Shown piece after piece: positions 17,631 through 26,675 of a DNA stretch of 55,916 bases. The stretch spans positions 1-55,916 of the forward strand of contig NZ_JACJQJ010000053.1 in NCBI RefSeq assembly GCF_014696615.1, given 5' to 3'. The DNA is from Nostoc linckia FACHB-104. Lineage in GTDB: Bacteria; Cyanobacteriota; Cyanobacteriia; Cyanobacteriales; Nostocaceae. Both the position numbers and the translations under genes were made by a program. The notes under the pieces are model-generated. The model made no database searches, had not been told where the DNA came from, and saw nothing but the letters and a program-made list of their open reading frames with translations. Every line of letters begins with the position of its first letter. The stretch's first letter is position 1.

Positions 17631-18809
17631 ATGGTGACAGATCCTTATGCTTGGCTAGAGCAGTCTTTAACAACTATTCGTAAGGCAGATTGGTATCGCT
17701 CAGTACAAACAATTCACGGAATTCCCGGTGCTACTGTGTCACTAGGGGGGCGAGAAGTAATTAATTTTGCCAGCAATGACTATTTAGGATTAGCAGGGGA
17801 TCAGCGCTTAATTGATGCCGGGGTTGCAGCTACTCAAAAATTTGGGACAGGAAGCACAGGTTCTCGATTACTTAGCGGACATCGAGAATTACATAGACAA
17901 TTAGAAAGTGCGATCGCATCTTTAAAACAAACAGAAGATGCCATAGTATTTAGTTCAGGGTATTTAGCCAATTTAGGTGCGATCGCTGCTTTGGTAGGTA
18001 AGCGCGATTTAATTTTATCTGACCAGTACAATCACTCCAGCCTGAAAAATGGCGCAATCCTCAGTGGTGCAGCCGTAATTGAATATCCCCACTGTGATGT
18101 CACAGCTTTAAGAAATCAGTTAATTGAACACAGACAAAATTACCGACGCTGTTTAATCCTCACCGATAGCGTTTTTAGTATGGATGGTGATTTATGTCCC
18201 TTACCTGAACTATTAGATTTAGCTGATGAATTTAGCTGTATGCTGCTAGTGGATGAAGCTCACGCTACTGGAGTACTAGGTAAAACTGGCGCAGGGTGTG
18301 TAGAACACTTTGGCTGTACAGGCAAGCAATTAATTCAAATAGGGACATTGAGTAAAGCTTTAGGTAGTTTAGGCGGATATATTGCCGGCAGCGCTACCTT
18401 AATTGACTTTCTACGCAATCGCGCCCCCACTTGGATTTACACCACAGCCCTTTCACCCGCAGACACAGCCGCCGCCTTAGCCGCCATTGAGATAGTACAG
18501 CAAGAACCACAACGCCGCACCCAATTATGGGCGAATGTCGATTATTTAAAAAAGTTAATGCAACAACAGGTAGCTGAATTAAAATTACTACCTTCAGCAT
18601 CACCTATATTATGTTTTCAATTGCCCAGCGCCGCCGCAGCGTTAGCAGTAGGTAAGTCTTTACAAGAGGCGGGGATTTTTGCCCCAGCCATTCGTCCGCC
18701 AACCGTCCCCACCAGCCGCATTCGCATATCTGCAATGGCAACCCATCAAGCAACGCATATTGATCATCTGGTAGCAGCATTGGGAGAATTCGTAATTCGT
18801 AATTCGTAA
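17631..18809 (+). CDS. bioF: 8-amino-7-oxononanoate synthase (biotin synthesis)
   Basis: 392 residues. PLP-dependent alpha-oxoamine synthase that joins pimeloyl-ACP/CoA and alanine. Motifs: [24 protein letters not shown], the DEAHATG cofactor motif and the PLP lysine in [12 protein letters not shown]. Length matches BioF rather than Kbl by motif, though Kbl-like activity cannot be fully excluded. It follows ruvA by 22 bp. The stop codon lies within a repeated AATTCGT heptamer (about 18786-18812), so the C-terminus (EFVIRNS) is repeat-derived. Confidence 0.9.
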   Translation: MVTDPYAWLEQSLTTIRKADWYRSVQTIHGIPGATVSLGGREVINFASNDYLGLAGDQRLIDAGVAATQKFGTGSTGSRLLSGHRELHRQLESAIASLKQTEDAIVFSSGYLANLGAIAALVGKRDLILSDQYNHSSLKNGAILSGAAVIEYPHCDVTALRNQLIEHRQNYRRCLILTDSVFSMDGDLCPLPELLDLADEFSCMLLVDEAHATGVLGKTGAGCVEHFGCTGKQLIQIGTLSKALGSLGGYIAGSATLIDFLRNRAPTWIYTTALSPADTAAALAAIEIVQQEPQRRTQLWANVDYLKKLMQQQVAELKLLPSASPILCFQLPSAAAALAVGKSLQEAGIFAPAIRPPTVPTSRIRISAMATHQATHIDHLVAALGEFVIRNS

Positions 18810-18880
18810 TTCCTAATTAAGTAAAGCACCTTTAACTTCCAATCTCTTGTGAGAATCAACAAACACAAGACCAGATAAAT

Positions 18881-19149
18881 CTGGCTGGTCACAAATGAGA
18901 TCTGGTTGGTTATGAAGGAGATCTGGTTCTCAACGAAGGAGCGCTCATTGATAGACAACCCGATCAGGTTGGTCATGAAGGAACCGATGTTCTCTATGGA
19001 TGAGCGCTCATTGATAGACAACCCGATCACGTTGGTTATGAAGGAACCGATGTTCTCTATGGATGAGCGCTCATTGATAGACAACCCGATCACGTTGGTT
19101 ATGAAGGAGCCAATGTTCTCTATGGATGAGCGCTCGTTGGTAACCAAAG
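18881..19149. repeat. Minisatellite with 21-nt period (12 units)
   Basis: Twelve complete 21-nt units run from 18881 to 19132, plus a partial one. The simplest unit begins CTGGTTGGTTATGAAGGAG. Three diverged unit types (starting CTCATTGATAG, CACGTTGGTTATG and GATGTTCTCTATGG) are then amplified together as a 63-nt higher-order repeat about three times. Because 21 is a multiple of three, both strands stay open as heptapeptide repeats (DNPITLV/MKEPMFS/MDERSLI on plus). No ribosome site or known family supports a protein. Confidence 0.88.
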
Positions 19150-19196
19150 CTGCTTTTCAAAGTGCGATCGCCCCCCATATTGTCCCATAACCGTAG

Positions 19197-19260
19197 GGTG
19201 TGTTACGGCAGCGAAAATCTTTGCAACCTCACGTATATCTAGGTTCTGCCGTAACGCACC
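19197..19260. repeat. Inverted repeat element
   Basis: GGTGTGTTACGGCAG (19197-19211) and CTGCCGTAACGCACC (19246-19260) form a 15-bp stem with one mismatch and a 34-nt loop. The GGTGTGTTACGG type end is a common cyanobacterial dispersed repeat; a related end is at 55101. Confidence 0.7.
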
Positions 19261-19856
19261 TTCAGGAAATCGCAAAGTTTTGCTCAAAAGAATAAACATC
19301 AAGATTTTGTAAATATAAATCTCAACAATCATCACGAGTAATTATGCAATTTAAAGGTGTATGAGCTTATCATGCTCAGTTGAAAACTTGTCATTGCGAG
19401 CGTAACAAAGTGAAGCGAAGCAATCGCAAAATCTTCCACTAAGAGCAAGTCAATGCGATTGCTACCCTGCGGGAAGGCTGCGCCTACGTCGTTCCTCCTC
19501 TCTACGAGACGCTACGCGTTCAGTGAAGCTATGCCGCAGGCGCGATCGCTTGTATATAGAATTACTCCATCCTCACAAGTTCCTCAAATTTGTTACATAA
19601 CCTTTGTATAGAACTAAAAATAGGGGTTAAATTCTCGCAACCAGGACAAAGGCACAATTACTCAGCTTTTTACTGAAAGACTTGGCAATTATGGCAGATG
19701 GTTAGCACCTGGCGTTTTGACATCCTGAGCAAACTCCCTCCCAGTTGATGAGCAATAATTCTGCTGCTGTATGACTGGTGAGATAAAGCCAGTTAAACCG
19801 TATTTTTGATTGGTTAGATTTAATTCCTTAAAGAGGAGTGTTTAAATTTAAATTGT
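19261..19856. other. Gene-free stretch with dispersed repeat remnants before pfkA
   Basis: No gene is seen. GTCATTGCGAGCGTAACAAA (19391 on) and the following GAAGCGAAGCAATCGCA recur in many cyanobacterial genomes as intergenic repeats. From 19450 to 19560 there are GCGATTGC, CTACGAGACGCTACGCG and GCGATCGC fragments of the same type. An end-like TTTAAAGGTGTATGAGCTTA sits near 19352. A purine-rich AAAGAGGAGTG near 19833 is the likely ribosome site region for pfkA, rather far upstream. Confidence 0.55.
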
Positions 19857-20963
19857 ATGAAAACACAAAAACGTTTAGGTATTCTTACTAGTGGTGGTGA
19901 CTGTCCGGGACTGAATACAGTAATTCGTGCCGTTGTCAGCAATGCAACCCTCACCTATGACTGGCAGGTATTGGGTATTCCTTATGCAACAAAGGGTTTG
20001 CTAGAAACGAAGGCGATTCCTCTGTCTCTGCACTGTTTAGATTTGCGGGGTATAGATCCTTTACTCAGCATGGGTGGTACTATTCTCGGTAGTATCAACC
20101 AAGGTGATACTATGACTCAGGTTGATGATATTTTAGCTGGCTACCAAGCATTAGAATTGGATGCTTTAATTGGGATTGGTGGTGATGGTAGTTTAGCAAT
20201 TCTCAACGAACTCAGTAAAAAGGGAAATTGGCAATTCATCGGTATTCCCAAAACTATAGATAATGATGTTGCTTTAACAGAAAGAGTAGTAGGGTTTGAT
20301 ACTGCAGTTAATACAGTTGTTGATGCGCTCAATCGTCTTACATATACCGCAGCCAGTCACGATCGCGTGATGATTGTGGAAGTAATGGGACGTACAGCCG
20401 GTCATTTAGCGCTACATTCTGGGATTGCAGGTGGTGCAGATGTCATCCTCATTCCAGAAATTCCCTACACAATTAAAGATGTCTGCGACCATCTCAGGTT
20501 ATTACGCAATCGCTGGGGACGCAGATTTGCAATTATTGTGGTAGCAGAAGGTGCGAAAACAGCAATAGACTTTTCTTATGCATCCTGTGGACAACCTACT
20601 TGTGGTATCGGTCAGCAGATTGCGGAAGAAATTCGCAGTTACAGCAATCAGCACATCGATATTCGTGTTTCTGTCTTAGGACATATCCAAAGAGGCGGAA
20701 TTCCCTCAGCTTTAGACAGATTAATTGCCACAGCCTTTGGTAAAGCCGCAGTAGATTTAGTTGCTGACGGACAATCGGGAAAAATGGTGGCTTGGCAAAA
20801 CAATGAAGTTGTGGCGTTTCCTTTAGAGACAGTTTTGAGTCAAAGTCCTGCACTTGTAGACCCAAATAATTATCTGGTGCAAACAGCGCGATCGCTTGGT
20901 ATTTATATTGGTAATCCGACAATTCAACCTATAGAAGAATCACCGTATTTAAGTTGTTGCTAA
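19857..20963 (+). CDS. pfkA: 6-phosphofructokinase
   Basis: 368 residues. Phosphorylates fructose-6-phosphate. Motifs: GILTSGGDCPGLN (5'), IGIGGDGSL (108-112 is GGDGS), IPKTIDNDVALTE (131-137) and EVMGRTAGHLAL. The Gly after GGD indicates ATP use, whereas Lys in PKTIDND (instead of PGTIDND) is the residue of PPi-dependent and long/mixed PFK groups; the pair Gly/Lys marks the atypical ATP-dependent subgroup found in cyanobacteria and actinobacteria. Cofactor choice is thus inferred as ATP. Monocistronic, between repeat-rich gaps. Confidence 0.92.
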   Translation: MKTQKRLGILTSGGDCPGLNTVIRAVVSNATLTYDWQVLGIPYATKGLLETKAIPLSLHCLDLRGIDPLLSMGGTILGSINQGDTMTQVDDILAGYQALELDALIGIGGDGSLAILNELSKKGNWQFIGIPKTIDNDVALTERVVGFDTAVNTVVDALNRLTYTAASHDRVMIVEVMGRTAGHLALHSGIAGGADVILIPEIPYTIKDVCDHLRLLRNRWGRRFAIIVVAEGAKTAIDFSYASCGQPTCGIGQQIAEEIRSYSNQHIDIRVSVLGHIQRGGIPSALDRLIATAFGKAAVDLVADGQSGKMVAWQNNEVVAFPLETVLSQSPALVDPNNYLVQTARSLGIYIGNPTIQPIEESPYLSCC

Positions 20964-20991
20964 GGCTACTCTCAATGAATTAGGGTGGGAG

Positions 20992-21117
20992 CAATACTTG
21001 TCGGTTAAGGGTAAAAGGGGAAGGGGAAAAGGGGTAAGAAAAAACCTTTAACCCTTACCCTTTCACCTTTTACCCAAACCAAATTCCAAGTTTAAAATCC
21101 TTAACCGAGCAGTATTG
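20992..21117. repeat. MITE-like element with purine/pyrimidine hairpin
   Basis: Outer inverted ends CAATACTTGTCGGTTAAGG (20992-21010) and CCTTAACCGAGCAGTATTG (21099-21117) match at 17 of 19 positions. Inside, GGGTAAAAGG (near 21009) pairs with CCTTTTACCC (21066-21075), and the G/A-rich left half faces the C/T-rich right half. The whole can fold as one 126-nt hairpin. A similar purine/pyrimidine core lies at 32117-32170. The rest of the 20964-21368 gap shows nothing recognisable. Confidence 0.75.
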
Positions 21118-21368
21118 AGGGTGGGAGTAAAATTATATTTTATTACCCACCCGAAATAATTCGCTAAATTCTGGTGAGAGCAAGCTTAGGCTTTTGATAT
21201 TGAATGAGTTTAAAGTTTAGTTAATGCCAATAAACAATGTTGTGTCTCTAAGTATCGGCGGCATTTCCGGTTTGAATTAGTATTAATTAACGGAAATTTG
21301 CTAGACACTTATGCTGCACAACAAAGATAAATAACTTGTAAGTAAGAATGGCGAATTACAAAGTCCTT

Positions 21369-22181
21369 CTATTGATTATTTGCGGAATTTGCTTTACATA
21401 AATTTTGAGCGATGTCTTTGCGAATCTGCTGCAATTCTTGAGAGGGTTCTGGTACGGAGTAGGCTTGCTGCAAAGCATCTGACCATAGCTGAAGATTAGC
21501 AAAATACTTAGCTTTAGCTAAAGCGATCGCTTCTTTTGTTACGCCTTTGGTTTGAAGCTGTTGTTCTAGAGTTTGTAATTCTGCAGTGATGCGATCGCGC
21601 TGTTGCGTCTCCATCACTTGAAATGATACAGATGGAAAGGGATTGTCACCGCGATATACTATCCAATCATAGGTTTGACCGGGTTGTAGTTTTTCACCAG
21701 CGTAAGTTGTACTCTGCTGATTCTCCACAATCGGTTGATTCCACAAATTATCTGTATCGCTACCAGAGGCGCGGACTATAATGGTTTGGATCTGACCTTG
21801 CCAAACAAATAAAGGGCGATCGCTCCAAATTTGGGTAGTTTCATTGGCTATCCCAGGAGAAATGGGACAAAAATTGTTAACTCCACGTGCAGCTGAACGT
21901 CGGCGTTGGCGCTTGAATAAGGTATTAAGATTAAACACATCTTGCCAAGAAGCTATTTGGAAAGTTTCTCTACTGAATGCTATTTCGGGGGAAATTACCA
22001 CAAACGAAAAACTTACTATGCTTGATGCGGCTGCTAATAATAGACAAGATTTAATTACTGAAAACTTCTGAGTACTCTTTCGTCTAAGGATAAACTTAGA
22101 AATATCTGAAATAGCTGTATGGGGGTAGATGTTCTCAGTAATTCCTAATAAATAAGGTAGCAATCTTCTGTGAGGCATCAT
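21369..22181 (-). CDS. Exported hypothetical protein with carbohydrate-binding-like beta domain
   Basis: Not recognised by name. 270 residues. Residues about 40-70 form a long signal-type hydrophobic stretch (SCLLLAAASSIVSFSFVVIS) after a basic N-terminus, suggesting export or an anchor; the true start may be further in. The middle domain (IWSDRPLFVWQG, VRASG, LQPGQTYDWIVYRG) resembles cyanobacterial secreted proteins of the DUF928-like/Ig-like type. The C-terminus is helical, with paired ELQTLEQQLQTKGV segments. Monocistronic. Confidence 0.65.
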   Translation of the reverse strand: MMPHRRLLPYLLGITENIYPHTAISDISKFILRRKSTQKFSVIKSCLLLAAASSIVSFSFVVISPEIAFSRETFQIASWQDVFNLNTLFKRQRRRSAARGVNNFCPISPGIANETTQIWSDRPLFVWQGQIQTIIVRASGSDTDNLWNQPIVENQQSTTYAGEKLQPGQTYDWIVYRGDNPFPSVSFQVMETQQRDRITAELQTLEQQLQTKGVTKEAIALAKAKYFANLQLWSDALQQAYSVPEPSQELQQIRKDIAQNLCKANSANNQ

Positions 22182-22425
22182 AATATTTCCTCCTCAATAC
22201 AGGTAAAATATCAGTCCCAAAAACAATGAAGGCAATTCTATTGATATCTACATAAGATTGCTTTCACCGTCCCTAAATAAGTGAATAATAATCAGCTCAC
22301 ACTATCGGTTTATATGTTGACGTTCAATTCGTCAAAAGTGTGTCCCTTTTAAAAAAATTAGTTGCTAGTAATTGAATTGTGTAACATTTATACATATTTC
22401 TCCAGTCAAAAGAGAAAGTGTAAAC

Positions 22426-23040
22426 TCAATTTTTAGCAGACTGCAAAGAGAGCAGTACTTCTCGATAAGAGACAAACCAAAAATAAAGTGCAACATTTAG
22501 TCCACTCAATAGCTTAGGAATACCTTCTAATAAGCTAGGAGTACCATCACCGCTTAAATGTAGCGAATCTACCGTAATAGCAATAAATAAAAGGGCTAAA
22601 CCAGCTATCAGTATAATGTAAGGTGTGGATTTAATTTGTCTTTTAAAAGTCAGTCCATATAATGTAGCAATAATTGCGTACATGAAGATAGTTAATAGTT
22701 TAGGTATACCAAATCCTAAAAGAATGATATGGACTCGATAAATGCCGTTGATTAAATAACCTGCTGTTAAAATTGCGGAGTAAAGCAGAAATTTATTATA
22801 TTTATTATTAGGTGTAATTGCTTTGATCAAGCTAAAACTAAAAGCACAAACCACAGGTGGTATACAACATAATAGTTGAAAACCATGTGTAAACAATCCT
22901 GCACCTGGATATGTTGGTGGAGGAGGTGGTAAGAATAACCCTCCCACAGATACGTCAAATGCTTTGTTGTAAATAATAAAAGCGATTACTAATAATAAAC
23001 ACAGGCTATTAAACAAAAAAATATTTTTATAAATTGACAT
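22426..23040 (-). CDS. Polytopic membrane protein of unknown function
   Basis: About 204 residues from the ATG at 23040 (MSIYKNIFLFNSLC). Six or so hydrophobic segments are visible: residues about 6-25, 50-72, 84-102, 112-130, 140-158 and 175-195. A short Pro-run (LPPPPPTYP) lies between the first two. No conserved catalytic motif is recognised. A TTG start at 23094 would add 18 residues. Its base composition is more A/T-rich than its neighbours. Confidence 0.6.
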   Translation of the reverse strand: MSIYKNIFLFNSLCLLLVIAFIIYNKAFDVSVGGLFLPPPPPTYPGAGLFTHGFQLLCCIPPVVCAFSFSLIKAITPNNKYNKFLLYSAILTAGYLINGIYRVHIILLGFGIPKLLTIFMYAIIATLYGLTFKRQIKSTPYIILIAGLALLFIAITVDSLHLSGDGTPSLLEGIPKLLSGLNVALYFWFVSYREVLLSLQSAKN

Positions 23041-23278
23041 ATCTAATGATGTGAAGAAGAAATATCTGCTGATTTTCACTTGGGTAAATATCAATTAATA
23101 GGGGTAAAAGTGAAAGCTTAAGGTTTAAAGCTGCTTGCTTCTCCTTATATCTTTTCCTTTTTCCCCTAAAAAGCAGGTCTTGAGAGAGATATTTTATCTA
23201 AACTCTTCTACAACTTGGTTTGGGTGTTTTTCTGATAGATAATCTTTAATTTCTAATTCTTTATTGAAAATTCATAAT

Positions 23279-24064
23279 TCAGAGAATTGCTTCTTGAAGA
23301 TTTGCACCGTTGAGATTCGCGCCTTTGAGGTTAGCACCTTTAAAATTAGCGCCTCTAAGATTTGCTCCGGCGAGGTTAGCGCCTTTAAGGTTAGCTGCTG
23401 CTAAGTTTGCTCCTTGCAAATCAGCTTCGCTCAAATTAGCCTGAAACATATATGCACAAGCTAGGTGAGCCTTGCTGAGATTAGCTTTGCTGAGATTAGC
23501 TTTGTAAAGGTAAGCGCCGATAACTTCAGCTTCGTAGAGGTTGGCTTCACTGAGGTCAGCTGCAATTAAGTTAGCTTCAATGAGGTTAGCAAAACATAAG
23601 TTAGCACGGATGAGCTTGGCTGAACCTAAATCAGCATCTCTTAAATTAGCATTAGTTAAATCAGCACCAATAAGATTAGCATTTGCGATCGCAGCACCCC
23701 GCAGATTCGCCTCGCTTAAATCGCAACCAATCAAATTTGCATCGTTGAGTTCCGCTTGTGTGAGGGTAGCACCACTAAAGTGAGCAACGCTGCAGTTAGC
23801 TGCACTCAGGTTAGCTTCAATTAGCTTGGCATTTTCCAGGTTAGCACTACTCAAGTCAGCACCACTCAGATTGGCACGCACTAGTAAAGCATGACTTAAA
23901 TCTGCTCTAGCCAAATTTACCCCTGCAAGGTTTGCACCCCTGAGATTATCACCAGAGAGGTTTGCACTACTGAGGTCTAGTTCAATTTGGGCATTTTGAT
24001 TTCGCCATTCCAGCCAAATAACTGCACCAGCTTTCAGTAAAGCCAAATGCTCTCGATTCGCCAT
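23279..24064 (-). CDS. Pentapeptide-repeat protein
   Basis: 261 residues from the ATG at 24064, which has AAAGGAG 6 bases upstream. After a short N-terminal helix (ALLKAGAVIWLEWRNQN) nearly the whole protein is A(D/N)LXX pentapeptide repeats (ANLSG, ADLSS, ANLEN, ANLIG and so on), about 45 in number, forming a right-handed beta helix. No enzyme domain is attached. It starts 10 bp after the ccmP stop, so it is very probably co-transcribed with the carboxysome gene. Function is unknown. Confidence 0.88.
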   Translation of the reverse strand: MANREHLALLKAGAVIWLEWRNQNAQIELDLSSANLSGDNLRGANLAGVNLARADLSHALLVRANLSGADLSSANLENAKLIEANLSAANCSVAHFSGATLTQAELNDANLIGCDLSEANLRGAAIANANLIGADLTNANLRDADLGSAKLIRANLCFANLIEANLIAADLSEANLYEAEVIGAYLYKANLSKANLSKAHLACAYMFQANLSEADLQGANLAAANLKGANLAGANLRGANFKGANLKGANLNGANLQEAIL

Positions 24065-24074
24065 TGTTTCTCCT

Positions 24075-24713
24075 TTACTCCTGACGACCCTGGGGATTTG
24101 TCCGACCTGCAACACCTTCAATCGCAGCTAATGCGCCAGCTGCACCTGCAAGAATATCTCTTTCTTGTCCACCTAAATACAACCTGCCAAAGCTACCAAC
24201 AGCTTGCACTTCTAGAATATTAATCGACGCAGCTTTTTCAGCTTCATTCGCCGCTAGCGCCGCATAAGCAGCTGGCTCAACTTCTAACACATACAGAGTT
24301 TGACCAGCTAATAAGAGTTGTCCCCGGCGGGTGCGATTAATTAGTTGAGTTTGGTATGCATCAATATTGCGGATAATTTGGCTAGAAACAACCCGTGGTT
24401 TCAGACATTCTTCTCTTCTTACTCCTAAAGCTGCCAAAATTGCTTGACCTGCCGATCGCGTTTCTCCTTGAGAGCTAGAATGAACTTCTAAAAGGCCATA
24501 AAGTCTTTCAACTACCTGTACTCCCGGACGTACAGAAGCAGACTTCAAGGCGATATCCGTAATTTTATTAATTTCAATCCCCGGAGAAATTTCCACCCAC
24601 AGCGATGTATCCCCAGGTAATGGTAAGAAACCTTGAGCTACTGTTCCCATATATGCTGCATGTTGAGGTTGCAGATTGTCGAGAAATACGAAACTGCGTA
24701 GTTCTATTCCCAA
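24075..24713 (-). CDS. ccmP: Carboxysome shell protein CcmP (tandem BMC domain)
   Basis: 212 residues, the size of known CcmP. It forms the trimeric pseudohexamer of two BMC domains that stacks in the beta-carboxysome facet and holds a large gated pore. Characteristic stretches: [58 protein letters not shown], and [14 protein letters not shown]. The start is taken as TTG at 24713 (reads MGIELRS, like known CcmP), with GGAG 9 bases upstream at about 24723-24726. A TTG five codons earlier is also open. The main ccmKLMN genes are not in the window. Confidence 0.88.
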   Translation of the reverse strand: MGIELRSFVFLDNLQPQHAAYMGTVAQGFLPLPGDTSLWVEISPGIEINKITDIALKSASVRPGVQVVERLYGLLEVHSSSQGETRSAGQAILAALGVRREECLKPRVVSSQIIRNIDAYQTQLINRTRRGQLLLAGQTLYVLEVEPAAYAALAANEAEKAASINILEVQAVGSFGRLYLGGQERDILAGAAGALAAIEGVAGRTNPQGRQE

Positions 24714-24895
24714 GGTATTGCGCTCCAATCATGGGGGTAAATGTTATCTGTTGCAATATATGAGTGTGATATTAATGTGGGATTGGAGTCAACCCCCGTG
24801 GGAAATTCAAACTTCAAAATTGCCCCTCATCAAAAAAGACATTAAAACCTATTTTTCCCATGCCCAATGCCCCATGCCCAATGCCCTTTGTGCAA

Positions 24896-25105
24896 CTAAA
24901 CTATATGCGCTAAAACTTGCGATTTACCCAATTCGCTGACTAAACGGTGTGCTTGGTGTTTGTAGAGGGGAAACTGTAACGTTGCTGGTAGTTGTTTCAT
25001 CAGGGTTCTGGCTGTCTGCATATCGCAACCGGAAACTCGCGCCATGACTGCTGCACCTTCAAAGGCGGCTTCTGGGGAAAAGGCTGATTCTACGCGGACT
25101 AGCAT
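24896..25105 (-). CDS. Small conserved cyanobacterial protein
   Basis: 69 residues, unrecognised by name. The pattern VESAFSPEAAFEGAAVMARVSGCDMQTARTLMKQLP, then FPLYKHQAHRLVSELGKSQV looks like a compact helical domain with an L7/L12-like or adaptor-like arrangement (two helices, beta turn, helix). It lies upstream of ccmP on the same strand, 182 bp away; the gap holds an ATGCCCA short repeat (24858-24889). Link to carboxysomes is only positional. Confidence 0.6.
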   Translation of the reverse strand: MLVRVESAFSPEAAFEGAAVMARVSGCDMQTARTLMKQLPATLQFPLYKHQAHRLVSELGKSQVLAHIV

Positions 25106-25230
25106 TTGAACGTCAGTTGCTACCCTGCAGGTTCCGCGTTAGCGGTACAAGTCTGGCGACAGAACGCACTGACTCCTTTTGACTCTGGACAGTCCTCATG
25201 AGTAACAATGCAACTTAAATGCGTAACAGT

Positions 25231-25422
25231 TTAAGCTGATACGCACCTAAATCAAATATTCTGGCGTTAGGACTGTCAAGGGTCAAGAGTCCAGAGTCAA
25301 AGGCTAGCTTGGACTTTGGACTCTTGAACGCCAGTTGCTTCAAGTCGGCAAAGCCGCCCAACGCACTGGCTCCTTTTGACAACCTGAGTGCGAAATATAC
25401 AATTTAAATGCGTAACAGCTTA
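25231..25422. repeat. Inverted-repeat element A, copy 1
   Basis: Ends TTAAGCTGATACGCACC (25231 on) and AATTTAAATGCGTAACAGCTTA (to 25422) are imperfect inverted repeats. Another right end (GCAACTTAAATGCGTAACAG at 25210-25229) abuts it on the left, so two copies may sit end to end. The middle has GACTGTCAAGGGTCAAGAGT-type sequence, as in the copies at 26676 and 52191. The last three bases serve as the stop codon (TAA on minus) of the gene at 25420. Confidence 0.7.
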
Positions 25423-25737
25423 CTTTCTATCCAAACGAGCTTTCACATCATCAGCAAAGTCCTCATATTTCCGTAGAGGAGTTACATGCACTTGTACCGA
25501 GTGACCAAGTTTCTGCATGATTGGTAAATCCAAAAGAATTTGATCTACCAAATCAGGAGTAGGAACATCAACAATTGCAATCACACGCCGCACACCAACA
25601 CACTTCCATAAATCGACAACTATCCCCGCCTGCTTAGCTTTTAAAGCTGCATCTGCTTCCTCAGCCCAAATTTTAAAAAGTTCTGCCTGAGACATTTCAT
25701 CAGGGTACTCTACATGGAAATCTAAGTGATATAGCAT
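25420..25737 (-). CDS. Muconolactone delta-isomerase family protein
   Basis: 105 residues. Family pattern: MLYHLDFHVEYPDEMSQAEL, EEADAALKAKQAGIVVDLWKCVG and LDLPIMQKLGHSVQVHVTPL. Members have a ferredoxin-like dimeric fold; the namesake isomerises muconolactone in aromatic degradation. No aromatic pathway is nearby, so the real role is unknown. Its TAA stop lies in the terminal bases of an inverted-repeat element (25231-25422). Confidence 0.85.
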   Translation of the reverse strand: MLYHLDFHVEYPDEMSQAELFKIWAEEADAALKAKQAGIVVDLWKCVGVRRVIAIVDVPTPDLVDQILLDLPIMQKLGHSVQVHVTPLRKYEDFADDVKARLDRK

Positions 25738-26150
25738 AAATATTAGTCCTCAATTAGCAATAAATATACTAATACCTCAGCAAGTACATGGGGTTTTATG
25801 CATTGATAGATAAAATTTTGTTGTTCAAAAACCCTTGCTTCATATAGCATCATGTGCGATAATTCATGAACCAATATAAATACACTATATCTATCGACTT
25901 ACCGGAGTTAAGCCAAATCAATGATGCAAACATTATGGTTAATTCCCACCTATAGCAACGGATACTACTTGAGAATAGATAAATTCTTTGTAGGGGCACA
26001 GCACCAGTAAGATATTTGATATGCCAAAAAATTGTGGATGTTCCCTACCCTCTGTTGCTATTGGCTCACTGCTTTGTCGTTTTTGCGTAAGCAGTTCATA
26101 AAATCCACTGCTGAAAATTATGTAATCAAGTGTATACCTCCGTTTCTACC

Positions 26151-26180
26151 TAGCAGATGGGTAAAAATATTCATCTGCTA
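26151..26180 (+). promoter_or_regulatory. Hairpin H1 upstream of the small 26.4-kb gene
   Basis: TAGCAGATG (26151-26159) pairs with CATCTGCTA (26172-26180), a perfect 9-bp stem with a 12-nt loop starting GGTAA. A CTTTCTTA tail follows. A second, similar hairpin lies at 26320-26352. The remainder of the 25738-26401 gap shows no gene. Confidence 0.6.
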
Positions 26181-26319
26181 CCTTTCTTAAAATTTGTGAT
26201 TGATACCAAGTTATTAATTATTAACTCAAATAATTAAACTTTTACTTAAATGAAATTATGCTGAGAAAAAAATGGCTAACCCTATCATAAAGTTGGAAGC
26301 TTTCTCCTAACCTCTGCCT

Positions 26320-26352
26320 GTAGTAGATGGGTAATTTTTACCTACCTACTAC
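26320..26352 (+). promoter_or_regulatory. Hairpin H2, second copy, covarying with H1
   Basis: GTAGTAGATGGGTAA (26320-26334) faces TTACCTACCTACTAC (26338-26352); 13 of 15 positions pair. Like H1 it starts TAG(C/T)AGATGGGTAA and is followed by CTTTTCTTA. One C-G pair of H1 is T-A here, so the stem is kept despite change. It ends 49 bp before the ATG at 26402. Possible attenuator, protein-binding site or riboswitch-like element for that gene. Confidence 0.6.
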
Positions 26353-26401
26353 TTTTCTTATATGCCTGAAATGATTGCAGTGGAAAATTAGCAAGGTAAA
26401 T

Positions 26402-26647
26402 ATGACAAAAGAATCTGATTTCCTCTCCGAACTATGCGATTTTTTATATCCGCGTAATTCTTATTACGGTCAGTGTCAGCCAGAATATCTAGCTTTTAAC
26501 GCTACTCTTCAGGAATTTTCTCAACGTGTGAGCTATATTTGTGACCTACAAACAGGTGGAAAGCTATCTCCAGAAGAAGCTTATAATCAAATTCATCTAT
26601 TGTGGAAACAATTAAAACGTTCTAAAAAAGAACTAAAAATTAAATGA
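26402..26647 (+). CDS. Small conserved cyanobacterial protein (DUF7219-like)
   Basis: 81 residues from the ATG at 26402, preceded by GCAAGGTAAAT. Pattern: FLYPRNSYYGQCQPEYLAFN, QEFSQRVSYICDLQTGGKLSPEEAY, then a Lys-rich C-terminal helix (LLWKQLKRSKKELK). By recall this resembles the DUF7219 family of cyanobacteria, whose function is unknown; this name is uncertain. Its upstream region has two related hairpins (26151 and 26320), suggesting post-transcriptional control. Confidence 0.7.
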   Translation: MTKESDFLSELCDFLYPRNSYYGQCQPEYLAFNATLQEFSQRVSYICDLQTGGKLSPEEAYNQIHLLWKQLKRSKKELKIK

Positions 26648-26675
26648 GTTGCTTGGTTGCAGCAAAGCAAAACTA

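Noticed and set aside
18764-19190. Long open frames on both strands in the 18.9-kb repeat
   Set aside because: Same reason: a 21-nt period keeps frames open; one frame also overlaps the end of bioF on the opposite strand.
24728-24756. ATG start for ccmP near 24734
   Set aside because: The ATG there is in another frame; it cannot start CcmP without a frameshift, while TTG 24713 gives the family N-terminus.
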